Assembly: GCF_014212495.1 (NCBI RefSeq)
Contig: NZ_JACKZC010000002.1
Location: 434,001-498,000, forward strand
Direction of reading: 5' to 3'
From: Pontibacter sp. Tf4
GTDB lineage: Bacteria; Bacteroidota; Bacteroidia; Cytophagales; Hymenobacteraceae
DNA length: 64,000 nucleotides
Each line of letters begins with the position of its first letter. Position 1 is the stretch's first letter. The translations under genes were made by a program, and so were the position numbers. The notes under the pieces were generated by a model, which worked only from the letters and a program-made list of their open reading frames with translations, did not search any database and had not been told where the DNA came from. Below, piece by piece: positions 17,310 to 27,073 of this stretch.

Positions 17310-17681
17310 ATGTCGTTTGATATCCAAGGAAAACTGCACGAGATCTTCGCGGAAAACCAGGTAAGTGATAAATTCAGAAAGCGCGAGTTCGTGCTTGAGA
17401 TTCCGGATGGTTCTTATACCCAATACGCCAAGTTCCAGCTAACCCAGGACAAATGCAACCTGCTGGACCAGTTCCAGAAAGGCCAGGAAGTAAAAGTAAC
17501 ATTTAACCTAAGCGGCAAGCCATTCGTGAAGAACGGTGAAACCCTGTACTTTACAAACCTGCAGGCCTGGCGACTGGAAGCTGCCAATGCGGGCGGTAAC
17601 TTTGGCGGTGCTCCTGCTTCTGCACCTGCACAGGCCCCTACTTTCTATTCTTCTGATGCTGATAACGATCTGCCTTTCTAA
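17310..17681 (+). CDS. DUF3127 protein with an SSB-like acidic C-terminal tip
   Basis: 123 residues. Residues 1-90 form a small beta-rich domain (DUF3127) that looks OB-fold-like (KFRKREFVLEI ... FQKGQEVKVTFNLSG ... LYFTNLQAWRLE). A Gly/Ala/Pro-rich linker (about 92-110) leads to an acidic end, SSDADNDLPF. Single-stranded-DNA-binding proteins end in the same way (linker plus an acidic tip finishing in PF) and use the tip to recruit repair and replication enzymes. I infer a nucleic-acid-binding role; the real SSB is not in the window. Strong terminator after it; single-gene unit. Confidence 0.85.
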   Translation: MSFDIQGKLHEIFAENQVSDKFRKREFVLEIPDGSYTQYAKFQLTQDKCNLLDQFQKGQEVKVTFNLSGKPFVKNGETLYFTNLQAWRLEAANAGGNFGGAPASAPAQAPTFYSSDADNDLPF

Positions 17682-17702
17682 GGTAGCGCTATAAAATAAC
17701 GG

Positions 17703-17731
17703 AAAGCGGGCCCCACGAGCCCGCTTTTTTT
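17703..17731 (+). terminator. Terminator after the DUF3127 gene
   Basis: AAAGCGGGC pairs with GCCCGCTTT around a short loop and is followed by a T-run. Confidence 0.85.
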
Positions 17732-17814
17732 ATGGCTGTACGCAGAGCCTTTCCGTAGAAACAGAAATACCACACCTGCCTGCACCCCGGCAGCGACAGA
17801 TTTTAAAGAGAACT

Positions 17815-18435
17815 ATGGATGAACTCCAGCGCCTGATCTGGGAGGGCGAAAACGACCAGGTAGACTTTAAGCAACGGGTAACCCAGCCCGAAAAAATAGC
17901 CCGCACCCTTGTATCGTTTGCCAACACACGCGGCGGCGTGATCCTGATAGGTATAAAAGACAACGGCACCATTTGCGGCATAGACCCCGAGGAAGAAAAA
18001 CACACCCTGCAGCTGGCAGCCAGTTTTTACTGCGACCCACCCGTTGCCCTTACCTACGAAGAACTGGAAGCCGAGCACCATACCATCCTGAAAGTAACGA
18101 TAGCTGAAAGCCGCCACAAGCCACACTTTGCCAAAGTAAAAGACGACGACTGGCGCGGCTATGTGCGGGTAAAAGATACAAGCGTGCAAACCAGTAAAAT
18201 GGTGAACAAAGTGCTGGAGCATGAGGGCCCTCAGTTTGAGCGCCTGCCCCTGGACCGCCACGAGAATGCAGCCCTGGAACTCCTGCAGAAGCAGCCCCGC
18301 CTTACCCTAAAACAGTACATGAAAGCAGCCAACCTGTCAGAAAGGCGCGCACACCGCATACTGGTAAAACTGGTAATACATGGCTACCTGCGCCTGCACG
18401 ACAAGGAAAAGGAAGATTACTATACACTAAGCTAA
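17815..18435 (+). CDS. AlbA_2/Schlafen-type putative DNA-binding protein
   Basis: 206 residues. The N-terminal half matches the AlbA_2 (Schlafen AAA_4) domain: ENDQVDFKQ, then FANTRGGVILIGIKDNG and GIDPEEE. The C-terminal half (about 145-206) looks like a winged helix (LTLKQYMKAANLSERRAHR, then ILVKLVIHGYL). It probably acts as a nucleic-acid-binding regulator; the target is unknown. It ends 4 bp inside the convergent MORN-like gene. Confidence 0.8.
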   Translation: MDELQRLIWEGENDQVDFKQRVTQPEKIARTLVSFANTRGGVILIGIKDNGTICGIDPEEEKHTLQLAASFYCDPPVALTYEELEAEHHTILKVTIAESRHKPHFAKVKDDDWRGYVRVKDTSVQTSKMVNKVLEHEGPQFERLPLDRHENAALELLQKQPRLTLKQYMKAANLSERRAHRILVKLVIHGYLRLHDKEKEDYYTLS

Positions 18436-18914
18436 TGCTTATAGTTTAGCAGGTTGCCTTTAATGTAAGTTTCGGTGTGGCTATAGTTGCCCTGTTCGTC
18501 GTACACCTGCCACTCTCCTTCCCAGTAATAATGCGCTATAGTGGCAGTATTATAGTATTTAGCGGGTCCTGCCTTGGCCAGCTTGCCGTTCTCGTAGTAG
18601 CGCCATACTTTAATTACCGGTGAGTTGCGCATATACTTCTCTTTCATAAACAGTTTGCCGTTGGGGTAATAGTAACGCCAGGTGCCTACTTCGTGCCCAT
18701 GCCTGAACCGCCCGTTTCTTACCAACCCTTTCCCGTCGACCGTGTATAATTTCCAGCGGCCATGGTACTCCTGCTGCCGGTCAAAGGCATTTACCTGAAA
18801 AGGCAGGTACCAGCGTTTAAGCTTAAATTTTTCGGCTTGTTCCGTTTTGTCTTTTTGCTGTGCCTGGGCTAAAACAGGTAATATTAAAAGCAGCAGGCAG
18901 AATATTCTTTTCAT
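18432..18914 (-). CDS. Secreted MORN-repeat-like protein
   Basis: 160 residues with an N-terminal signal peptide (cleavage likely after AQAQ). The body carries repeats of the type G-x-W-x-Y-Y-x-N-G-K-L (RHGHEVGTWRYYYPNGKLF and KVWRYYENGKLAKAG), typical of bacterial MORN/YwqK-like proteins. Function unknown; such proteins are common in the Bacteroidota envelope. The next 298 bp upstream (18915-19212) hold CTATAG copies and promoters but no gene. Confidence 0.75.
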   Translation of the reverse strand: MKRIFCLLLLILPVLAQAQQKDKTEQAEKFKLKRWYLPFQVNAFDRQQEYHGRWKLYTVDGKGLVRNGRFRHGHEVGTWRYYYPNGKLFMKEKYMRNSPVIKVWRYYENGKLAKAGPAKYYNTATIAHYYWEGEWQVYDEQGNYSHTETYIKGNLLNYKH

Positions 18915-19212
18915 AGTCAGCTATAGTTATAGGTTCAGGTGGGTTCTTACATCTAAGGTAATAATTATTTTACTCAATAACTAAACTTTTAGTTATGCAT
19001 AATCACCTCATTCTTAACACCCTGCAAACTGAACGTTTCACGTTATAAAAATTCTGCCCGCTGACTATAGCAAAAAGTCTATAATTGACTTCACCCTCGC
19101 CTTCGCATCAACGTACAATACTATAGTAGCTCGCCTAACTATACCAGAGCTTACCCCATACTTGCTGCCACTCCGGTAGGCAGATTTGGTTTTCACCCCT
19201 AACCAAACACTT

Positions 19213-20643
<1,431 letters not shown>

Positions 20644-20662
20644 TTAGAAAGTTTGGAAGTTA

Positions 20663-20707
20663 AAAAGGTGAAGGCCGCACTAAATATAGCTGCGGCCTTC
20701 ACCTTTT
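20663..20707. terminator. Bidirectional terminator between phoH-like and DinB-like genes
   Basis: Perfect 16-bp stem AAAAGGTGAAGGCCGC / GCGGCCTTCACCTTTT with a 13-base loop, placed between convergent genes and flanked by A/T runs on both sides. Confidence 0.9.
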
Positions 20708-20721
20708 ATAGTTTGGTAGAA

Positions 20722-21252
20722 CTATAGTTTCAGGTAGCGGTCTTTCAGGATGTTGAGGTGGTGCCGTTCGTGGGCGGCCGTTACATGAATTAAGCCGCGC
20801 ACTGTAACAGGCTTTCCGTTGGCAGTGCCGGTTGTATCCAGGGCCTCGGGAGTAAAGCTGCGAAACAGATACAGGTTCGATTTACGGACGTTATCGTATT
20901 CTTCCAGCAGGTTTTGAAGCGTCCGGGCGTTGGCATGAGAGTTAGCGGCATAGGTGTTCTCGTCAAAACCAGGCAGCGAAGCCTGTTCGCCGCGCGCAAA
21001 GCACAGAGCCCGGTAAGCAAATACCCGCTCAGAGTCCAGCATGTGCTGCAGCAGCTCTTTAATGGTCCATTTTCCTTCGGCGTAAGCTTCTTCAGCGCGT
21101 TTTTCATCCATCCCATCCATCAAGCTATGTAGCTCTGTTGCCTGTTGTTCCAGCAAGGTGAGTACATCTCCTTCTTCAGGTAACTGGCTTATGTAGGTCT
21201 GATAAACCTGCGGATATTCGGTTGGCTGCGGCCGGTCTATAGTTTGAAGCAT
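20722..21252 (-). CDS. DinB-family putative metal-dependent protein
   Basis: 176 residues, four-helix DinB/YfiT-like fold. Metal-binding histidines are visible in LLQHMLDSERV and in HERHHLNIL near the C-terminus, the standard triad. Members include thiol transferases and hydrolases; the substrate here is unknown. It follows the SRPBCC gene by 4 bp and is very likely in one operon with it. Confidence 0.88.
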   Translation of the reverse strand: MLQTIDRPQPTEYPQVYQTYISQLPEEGDVLTLLEQQATELHSLMDGMDEKRAEEAYAEGKWTIKELLQHMLDSERVFAYRALCFARGEQASLPGFDENTYAANSHANARTLQNLLEEYDNVRKSNLYLFRSFTPEALDTTGTANGKPVTVRGLIHVTAAHERHHLNILKDRYLKL

Positions 21253-21256
21253 AGTT

Positions 21257-21814
21257 TTATTTTTTGGCTGTGTTATGTTTTGTATCGCTGATAAGCGTTT
21301 TCAGGTTCTCTAGGCCCTGCTGCACTTCCTGCTCGGTTCTGTGCTGCTTCCAGAGTCCTTCGTATAAGGCCAGCATGTTGTCTTCCAGGGGCATGGACTG
21401 GTGCCAGGTAACCAGCGTGCTGTCTCCGGTTTGCTGCAGGGTTATTACACCTTTGGCAACTATAGTTGTGCCGGTCTCTTTCAGGTCGTAGGTCAGGCTA
21501 TCAGGGGCGGTGGCGTTAGTGAATACCATTTGCCAGTTGCCCGTTTTGTCTCCGCTCCAGCCCTGTCTGGCCCCTTTCCCGGAAAGCGGTCCGCCATACA
21601 TATAGATCAGGCTCGGATCGTAGGTTTTGTTCCAGGCACTCCAGCGTTTCCAGTCCGCCGGGTTGTTGAGGTACGGAAATACTTTTTCCGGCTTGGCATC
21701 GATGGAAACACTTTTAGTTACCATTATCTGCCGCGGCAGGATAAACGAAAACCCAACTACACCAATGACCAGCACCACAACAAGCGCTAAACAGATCTTA
21801 AGCAAAAGCTTCAT
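21257..21814 (-). CDS. SRPBCC (START-like) protein with membrane anchor
   Basis: 185 residues. One N-terminal membrane segment (3-27) then a SRPBCC/polyketide-cyclase-like domain starting VTKSVSIDAKPEKVFPYLNNPADW, with the usual WHQSMPLEDNM near the end. This fold binds hydrophobic ligands; no ligand can be deduced. First gene of a two-gene unit with the DinB-like gene. Confidence 0.85.
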   Translation of the reverse strand: MKLLLKICLALVVVLVIGVVGFSFILPRQIMVTKSVSIDAKPEKVFPYLNNPADWKRWSAWNKTYDPSLIYMYGGPLSGKGARQGWSGDKTGNWQMVFTNATAPDSLTYDLKETGTTIVAKGVITLQQTGDSTLVTWHQSMPLEDNMLALYEGLWKQHRTEQEVQQGLENLKTLISDTKHNTAKK

Positions 21815-22003
21815 ACGTTCTCACAAATTTAATGCATTCAACCTTGTACTATTGTCTGATTTTATTCACCAATTTAAAGTAAGTATCCGATGCAAAACAA
21901 TAGCCTGTGCATATATATTTTTGGGTGGTGGAAAGCGTCCTGCAGACAGCTTTAAAGCCTTTATCTTCGTACAGCATAACAATTATCAGAAAATGAGAAA
22001 ACT

Positions 22004-22462
22004 ATGTTACAGGATTTAATACAAAAAGGGCTGCGCCTCTCGCAGCACGCTATATTCCGTAAATTTGTGTCGCGCGCCGGCGGCTTTCTGGCCAAGCCGG
22101 CCAAACTGGCCATGCTCCTCACCACTGCCTACGACAAACTGATCGACACCAGCAGTTCGCAGAGCGGCTTTGCACAGGTAAAGGATGTCATGCAAACCTT
22201 TATCCGGCTGGTAAAAGCCTACATTAACGGCGATTACCGGCAGGTATCGAACAGATCGCTGCTGGTAGGCGTTGGCGTGCTGCTGTACCTGGTTACCCCA
22301 CTGGACGTTATCCCCGACTTCATACCCGTACTTGGCCTGCTTGACGATATCAGCCTGATGGCCTGGTTTGTTGACGCCTTCCACAAAGAGATCACCAATT
22401 TCAGAACCTGGGAAAGTATGCGAGTTAAAGAGTTAGAGAGTTTAGGAGTTAGAAAAGTATAA
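22004..22462 (+). CDS. YkvA-family (DUF1232) membrane protein
   Basis: 152 residues. The DUF1232 signature is clear (YLVTPLDVIPDFIPVLGLLDDI at about 105-126, with two short hydrophobic segments). Function unknown. Single gene followed by a terminator whose loop contains a CTATAG copy. Confidence 0.85.
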   Translation: MLQDLIQKGLRLSQHAIFRKFVSRAGGFLAKPAKLAMLLTTAYDKLIDTSSSQSGFAQVKDVMQTFIRLVKAYINGDYRQVSNRSLLVGVGVLLYLVTPLDVIPDFIPVLGLLDDISLMAWFVDAFHKEITNFRTWESMRVKELESLGVRKV

Positions 22463-22480
22463 GTTAGAAAGTTTGTAAGA

Positions 22481-22510
22481 GAAGTCGCAGCTACCTATAG
22501 TTGCGGCTTC
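22481..22510 (+). terminator. Terminator after the YkvA-family gene
   Basis: GAAGTCGCA pairs with TGCGGCTTC (one G-T) and is followed by GTTTTTTT. The loop carries CCTATAG. Confidence 0.75.
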
Positions 22511-22772
22511 GTTTTTTTATAGCTATAGTTTGTTCAGCTACCAGCTATAGTTTCCTGTCTATAGTTTTAGGTGCACAGATGTTTAGCCTGTCCTACAACT
22601 ATAGTTTCCAAGATTTACTCCTTTGTCACTTAAGCTTCCTTTAACCACTTCCCCAACTCATAAACTCATACTTCTTCCTTCTCTAACTCCTAAACCCCCA
22701 AACTGTTTTTGTGTTCTTTGGCTTTTTAAAGTAATTTCAGGCAATCAATTTTCATCAACTATACTTTCTCCC

Positions 22773-25085
22773 ATGATCAGCAAACGTATATTTGCTTTTA
22801 TAGCGGCTGCCTGGTTAAGTATAGGTATAAGCGCCGCCCGCCCCGACGAGGGCATGTGGTTACCTATGCTACTAAAGCAGCTTAACGAGTCTGAGATGCA
22901 GAAAAAGGGCATGAAGCTCTCTGCCGAAGACATCTACAGTGTTAATCAATCGAGCCTGAAAGATGCCATCGTATCGTTTGGTGGTTTCTGTACCGGCGAA
23001 ATGATCTCCCCGGAAGGTCTGTTGCTAACCAACCACCACTGCGGTTACGGCCAGATACAGCAGCACAGCTCTGTTGAGAACGACTACCTGACCAAAGGTT
23101 TCTGGGCAATGGATAAGAGCCAGGAACTGCCTAACCCGGGCCTTACTGCCACTTTCATCGTGCGCATGGAAGACGTGACCAAGCAGATATTAGCGGGTAC
23201 GGATGCGGCCAAAACAGAAGCCGAGCGCGAAGCCATCATCCAGAAAAACATGGCTACAGTAGGTAAGGCTGCTACAGCCGGCACCCACTATGGCGCTGTT
23301 ATCCGCCCGTTCTTTTACGGCAACGAGTACTACATGTATGTAACTGAAACGTTCAAGGACATCCGCCTGGTTGGTGCTCCGCCGTCATCTATCGGTAAGT
23401 TTGGTGGCGATACAGATAACTGGATGTGGCCACGCCATACCGGTGACTTCTCACTTTTCCGTATTTATGCCGGCCCTAACAACGAGCCAGCCGAGTACTC
23501 GCCGAACAACAAGCCATACAAACCAAAGCACCACCTGCCAATTTCGCTGAGCGGTATTAAGCAGAACGACTTTACCATGGTGTTCGGTTTCCCGGGCCGT
23601 ACCAACGAGTACCTTACTTCGGATGCCATCGAGGAGATCTACAACGTATCTAACCCGGCCAAGATCAAGATCCGTACTACCCGCCTGAACGTGCTGGATA
23701 AGGACATGAAAGCGTCGGATGCGGTGCGTATACAGTATGCCGCCAAGCACGCCAGCATTGCCAACGCGTGGAAAAAATGGCAGGGCGAGAACCGTGGCCT
23801 GCGCAAAGCCAATACTATTGAAAAGAAGAAGGAGCTGGAGCGCCAGTTTGCCAACTGGATAAATGCCGATGCCGCCCGCAAGCAGCAGTATGGTAACCTG
23901 ATGGCAGAGTTTGAAAAGAACTACAAAGCGCTGGACGGCATCACAATTTCCCGCGACTACATTATGGAAGCCGCTAATGGTGTGGAATTGATCCGTTATG
24001 CATCGGGCTTTGCCAAACTACAGCAACTGATCGAAAGCAAAGCGCCACAGGCCGAAATTAACGCAGAAGCTGACAAGTTAGAGCGTGCCGCCGCCGGCTA
24101 CTTTAAGGACTACAATGCCCCTACCGACCAGAAAGTGTTTGTTGCCCTGATGGGACTTTACTACAACGACCTGGACAAGAAACTGCTGCCAGCAGCCGTA
24201 AGAACAGCCGGCGAAAAGAACAAAGGCGACTTCAGCAAACTGGCATCAGACATCTATAGCAAAACCAGCCTGACCTCAGAAGCAGGAGTTAAAAAACTGT
24301 TAGCCGATGTTAAAGCCGGTAAAACCAATGTGTTAGCCAAAGACCCTGCCTTTGAACTGGCAAACAACATTAACGAGCATTACCGCACCCAGGTGCTGCC
24401 AACTTATACGGCAGTTAACGACAACCTGAACCTGTTGTACCGCACGTACATGACCGGCCTGCGCGCCATGCAGCAGGACAAGAAGTTTTACCCGGATGCC
24501 AACTCCACACTGCGTGTAGCCTATGGTAAAGTAGAGCCTTATGAGCCGCTGGATGGTGTTACCTACAACTACTACACTACCCTGGAAGGTATTATGGAAA
24601 AAGCTGCCATGCCAGGTGTGGAAGACTATGTGATACCTGAAAAACTGCGCGAACTGTACGAGAAAAAGGACTACGGTCCGTATGGCATGAACGGCGAAAT
24701 GCCTGTAGCCTTTATTTCTTCCAACCATACAACAGGTGGTAACTCCGGCTCTCCGGTTATTAACGCCAATGGCCAGCTGATCGGTACCAACTTCGACCGG
24801 AACTGGGAAGGCACCATGAGCGACATCGCTTATAACCCGGACCAGGTGCGTAACATTTCGGTAGATGCCCGCTACATGCTGTTTATAGTTGATAAGTTTG
24901 CCGGAGCCGGCCACCTTGTAAAAGAGATGACCCTGGTGACGGATGATACTTCTGGTTTGCCACAGGTAGACAGCCGTAAAAAAGCTGAGCCAGCCAAAGA
25001 GCTTTCTGAAAAAGAGAAACGCAAAGCAGAAAAAGCAGCTAAAAAAGCCAAAAAGAAAGCGAAAGAAGCTGCTGAAGTAAACTAA
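22773..25085 (+). CDS. dpp11: S46 dipeptidyl-peptidase, DPP11 type (Asp/Glu-specific)
   Basis: 770 residues from ATG at 22773, which gives a proper signal peptide (cleavage near SAARPDEG); the frame is open 50 codons further but that stretch is not protein-like. Catalytic His is in LTNHHCGYG and the nucleophile Ser658 in TGGNSGSPV. Eighteen residues after the Ser is Arg676, in NFDRNWEG; the equivalent position separates DPP11 (Arg, Asp/Glu at P1) from DPP7 (Gly) in Porphyromonas. The enzyme removes acidic dipeptides in the periplasm. The C-terminal 30 residues form an unusual Lys/Ala-rich tail. A strong terminator follows. Confidence 0.93.
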   Translation: MISKRIFAFIAAAWLSIGISAARPDEGMWLPMLLKQLNESEMQKKGMKLSAEDIYSVNQSSLKDAIVSFGGFCTGEMISPEGLLLTNHHCGYGQIQQHSSVENDYLTKGFWAMDKSQELPNPGLTATFIVRMEDVTKQILAGTDAAKTEAEREAIIQKNMATVGKAATAGTHYGAVIRPFFYGNEYYMYVTETFKDIRLVGAPPSSIGKFGGDTDNWMWPRHTGDFSLFRIYAGPNNEPAEYSPNNKPYKPKHHLPISLSGIKQNDFTMVFGFPGRTNEYLTSDAIEEIYNVSNPAKIKIRTTRLNVLDKDMKASDAVRIQYAAKHASIANAWKKWQGENRGLRKANTIEKKKELERQFANWINADAARKQQYGNLMAEFEKNYKALDGITISRDYIMEAANGVELIRYASGFAKLQQLIESKAPQAEINAEADKLERAAAGYFKDYNAPTDQKVFVALMGLYYNDLDKKLLPAAVRTAGEKNKGDFSKLASDIYSKTSLTSEAGVKKLLADVKAGKTNVLAKDPAFELANNINEHYRTQVLPTYTAVNDNLNLLYRTYMTGLRAMQQDKKFYPDANSTLRVAYGKVEPYEPLDGVTYNYYTTLEGIMEKAAMPGVEDYVIPEKLRELYEKKDYGPYGMNGEMPVAFISSNHTTGGNSGSPVINANGQLIGTNFDRNWEGTMSDIAYNPDQVRNISVDARYMLFIVDKFAGAGHLVKEMTLVTDDTSGLPQVDSRKKAEPAKELSEKEKRKAEKAAKKAKKKAKEAAEVN

Positions 25086-25110
25086 TCCAAACTATAGTTT
25101 ATAGTTTACC

Positions 25111-25147
25111 AAAAGCCCCGCCTATCGTTTAGGCGGGGCTTTTTTTA
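25111..25147 (+). terminator. Terminator after the DPP11 gene
   Basis: AAAAGCCCCGCCT / AGGCGGGGCTTTT with a short loop and a following T-run. The rest of the 305-bp spacer to 25390 shows nothing I can name. Confidence 0.9.
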
Positions 25148-25390
25148 TATCTCTTGTAGATGAATTCATGAGCCGGCTGGATTATCTACAGAAACTCTCT
25201 ATATTAGCTAAACTATATACACTTGCATTTTATACATTTGCCAATTCTATGAACGGGTGTAGCTTACTAAAGAACAGTGTTAATTGCTGAGCAATTAGCC
25301 TTACAACTATAGCTGCACCCGGGGAGAGATATGACAAGTTACGACCGTACAGGCTTTGCCTATTGACTTTACCATCTGAAACAAACGACA

Positions 25391-25978
25391 ATGAAGAAAA
25401 CAGAAATAATTCTCGGAGCAATGGCCGCAGTAGCGCTGATTACGAATCTGCTATTTGCGCCAACAGGCAACATCCTGATTGTCTTATCACTCTCAGTACT
25501 TTCGATACTTTACATGTACCTGAGCTTTGCTCTATTTAATGGCATCCGCTTCCGGCACATACTCAAAAAAGAATCCTATAAAGGCATCAGCACAATGCGG
25601 ATTATTGGTGCCATCTTTACGGGGCTTGCGCTCTCCATTACACTAATCGGGATACTGTTTAAATACCAGTTATGGCCCGGTGCAACTATAAATTTACGCG
25701 TCGGGCTTTCGGGGCTTGTGTTAATGGTACTGATCGGGGCGGTAGGATATGCCAGGTCAAAGGCAGCTTATTATGCAAACATAGCCAAGCGCATAGCAAT
25801 TTACGGTGCACTCGGGATCATCATGTTACTATTGCCAACAGACGAATTGATAGAGATCAGGTACCGAAATCATCCGGAATATGCTGAAGCATTGAAAAAA
25901 GCAATAGCAGCACCAGGCAATGAAGACCTATGGCAAAAGGCAGAAGCAGAAAGGCAAAGAATGAATACGGAAAACTAA
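25391..25978 (+). CDS. Hypothetical inner-membrane protein
   Basis: 195 residues with about five hydrophobic segments (roughly 7-24, 28-48, 70-90, 105-120, 133-150) and a charged C-terminal tail rich in Glu, Lys and Ala. I recognise no family motif. The arrangement (four to five helices then a cytoplasmic tail) resembles small Bacteroidota membrane proteins of unknown function. It stands alone between two transcription units. Confidence 0.7.
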   Translation: MKKTEIILGAMAAVALITNLLFAPTGNILIVLSLSVLSILYMYLSFALFNGIRFRHILKKESYKGISTMRIIGAIFTGLALSITLIGILFKYQLWPGATINLRVGLSGLVLMVLIGAVGYARSKAAYYANIAKRIAIYGALGIIMLLLPTDELIEIRYRNHPEYAEALKKAIAAPGNEDLWQKAEAERQRMNTEN

Positions 25979-26024
25979 TTCCTCACTGGTATAAATAGCA
26001 CCCTGATCCGAGTATTTCAACCTG

Positions 26025-26058
26025 TTTGGTATACACATCGGCATTACCTATACTTTTG
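26025..26058 (+). promoter_or_regulatory. Promoter of the alpha/beta-hydrolase gene
   Basis: TTTG (26025-26028), 22 bases, then TACTTTTG (26051-26058), matching TTG-N17-23-TAnnTTTG, 30 bp before the ATG at 26089. Confidence 0.5.
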
Positions 26059-26088
26059 CCACTTTGGCAACTATAAAACCTACAAACT

Positions 26089-27057
26089 ATGAAATATTGC
26101 TACAGCATCCTGTTCCTTTTTTTACTCCTGGCCTGCACAAAACCGCAAAGCCAAAGCATAGCACCAGCTACCAACCAGGAACTGCAGGATGGCGAGCGCT
26201 ACATTACACTAAACGGTATCAGGCACTGGGTTAAAATTGCCGGCAGCGAGCACAACACTACCCCGCTTGTAATTGTGCATGGCGGGCCGGGCGGCAACAA
26301 CTATACCTTTGAGCGCACAGCTGGTCCGGGGCTCGAAAAAGCTGCAACGATAGTTTATTACGAGCAGCGTGGCTGCGGCCGCAGCGAAGCCCCTGCGGAC
26401 CCGAACGACTACACACTTCCTGTGCTCATCAGTGACCTGGATGCGTTAAGAGACTCGCTTGGCGTACCGAAAATATCTTTGCTGGGTTATTCCTTTGGAG
26501 CAGAACTATCGCTGCGGTATGCGCTGGCTCACCCCGATCGTGTCGAGAAACTTATCCTGTCCTCTCCTGCCGAACTTTCGCCGGCCAATATGCTGGTTCA
26601 GATACAGGGATTCTATGCTATCGGGGACAGTACGCTTAAAACCGGTATAGAACAAATACTGCAGGACACCACACCGCTGGAAACAAAATATGGAAAGGTC
26701 TGGGGGCTGGCATCGTCTGCTATAGTTGATAAATTCCTTTTCCTGAACCAGGATAAAGCACAGCTGAACAGGCAACTATGGCAGGAAAGCAAACTCAAAA
26801 ACACAGGTCTGATGGCAAAAGTCTACCTGCAAAACAACAAAGCCGACCTGATACCAAGCGCAACTGGCTTACAAACGCCAACCCTTATCATCAGTGGTGT
26901 TTACGACAAAAACGGCGGGCTGCATACAGGGCTATCGCTGAAGCAAGTGTTGCCAAACAGTACCCTGAAACTCTACGAAAACAGCGCCCATTTCCCGGAT
27001 ATAGAAGAGACGAGCCGCTTTGCTACCGATGTAAAAGCGTTCATCAGCAGCAGGTAA
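26089..27057 (+). CDS. Proline iminopeptidase-like alpha/beta hydrolase, lipoprotein
   Basis: 322 residues. Lipoprotein signal ending in LLLAC. The S33 peptidase features are present: HGGPGGNN (oxyanion loop), YYEQRGCGRSE, and the nucleophile elbow GYSFGAE; the last His is in ENSAHFPDIEE. Family members release N-terminal proline or act on small amides; its lipoprotein nature places it in the envelope. Its stop is 16 bp from the stop of the convergent helicase gene, with a CTATAG copy between. Confidence 0.85.
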   Translation: MKYCYSILFLFLLLACTKPQSQSIAPATNQELQDGERYITLNGIRHWVKIAGSEHNTTPLVIVHGGPGGNNYTFERTAGPGLEKAATIVYYEQRGCGRSEAPADPNDYTLPVLISDLDALRDSLGVPKISLLGYSFGAELSLRYALAHPDRVEKLILSSPAELSPANMLVQIQGFYAIGDSTLKTGIEQILQDTTPLETKYGKVWGLASSAIVDKFLFLNQDKAQLNRQLWQESKLKNTGLMAKVYLQNNKADLIPSATGLQTPTLIISGVYDKNGGLHTGLSLKQVLPNSTLKLYENSAHFPDIEETSRFATDVKAFISSR

Positions 27058-27073
27058 ACTATAGTTTGGCACG

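Noticed and set aside
22623-22772. N-terminal extension of the DPP11 gene by 50 codons
   Set aside because: The extra stretch has no signal character and includes untranslated-looking sequence; ATG at 22773 gives a normal signal peptide.
23639-24914. Minus-strand frames of 80-193 codons within the DPP11 gene
   Set aside because: They are antisense shadows of a peptidase with intact catalytic motifs.
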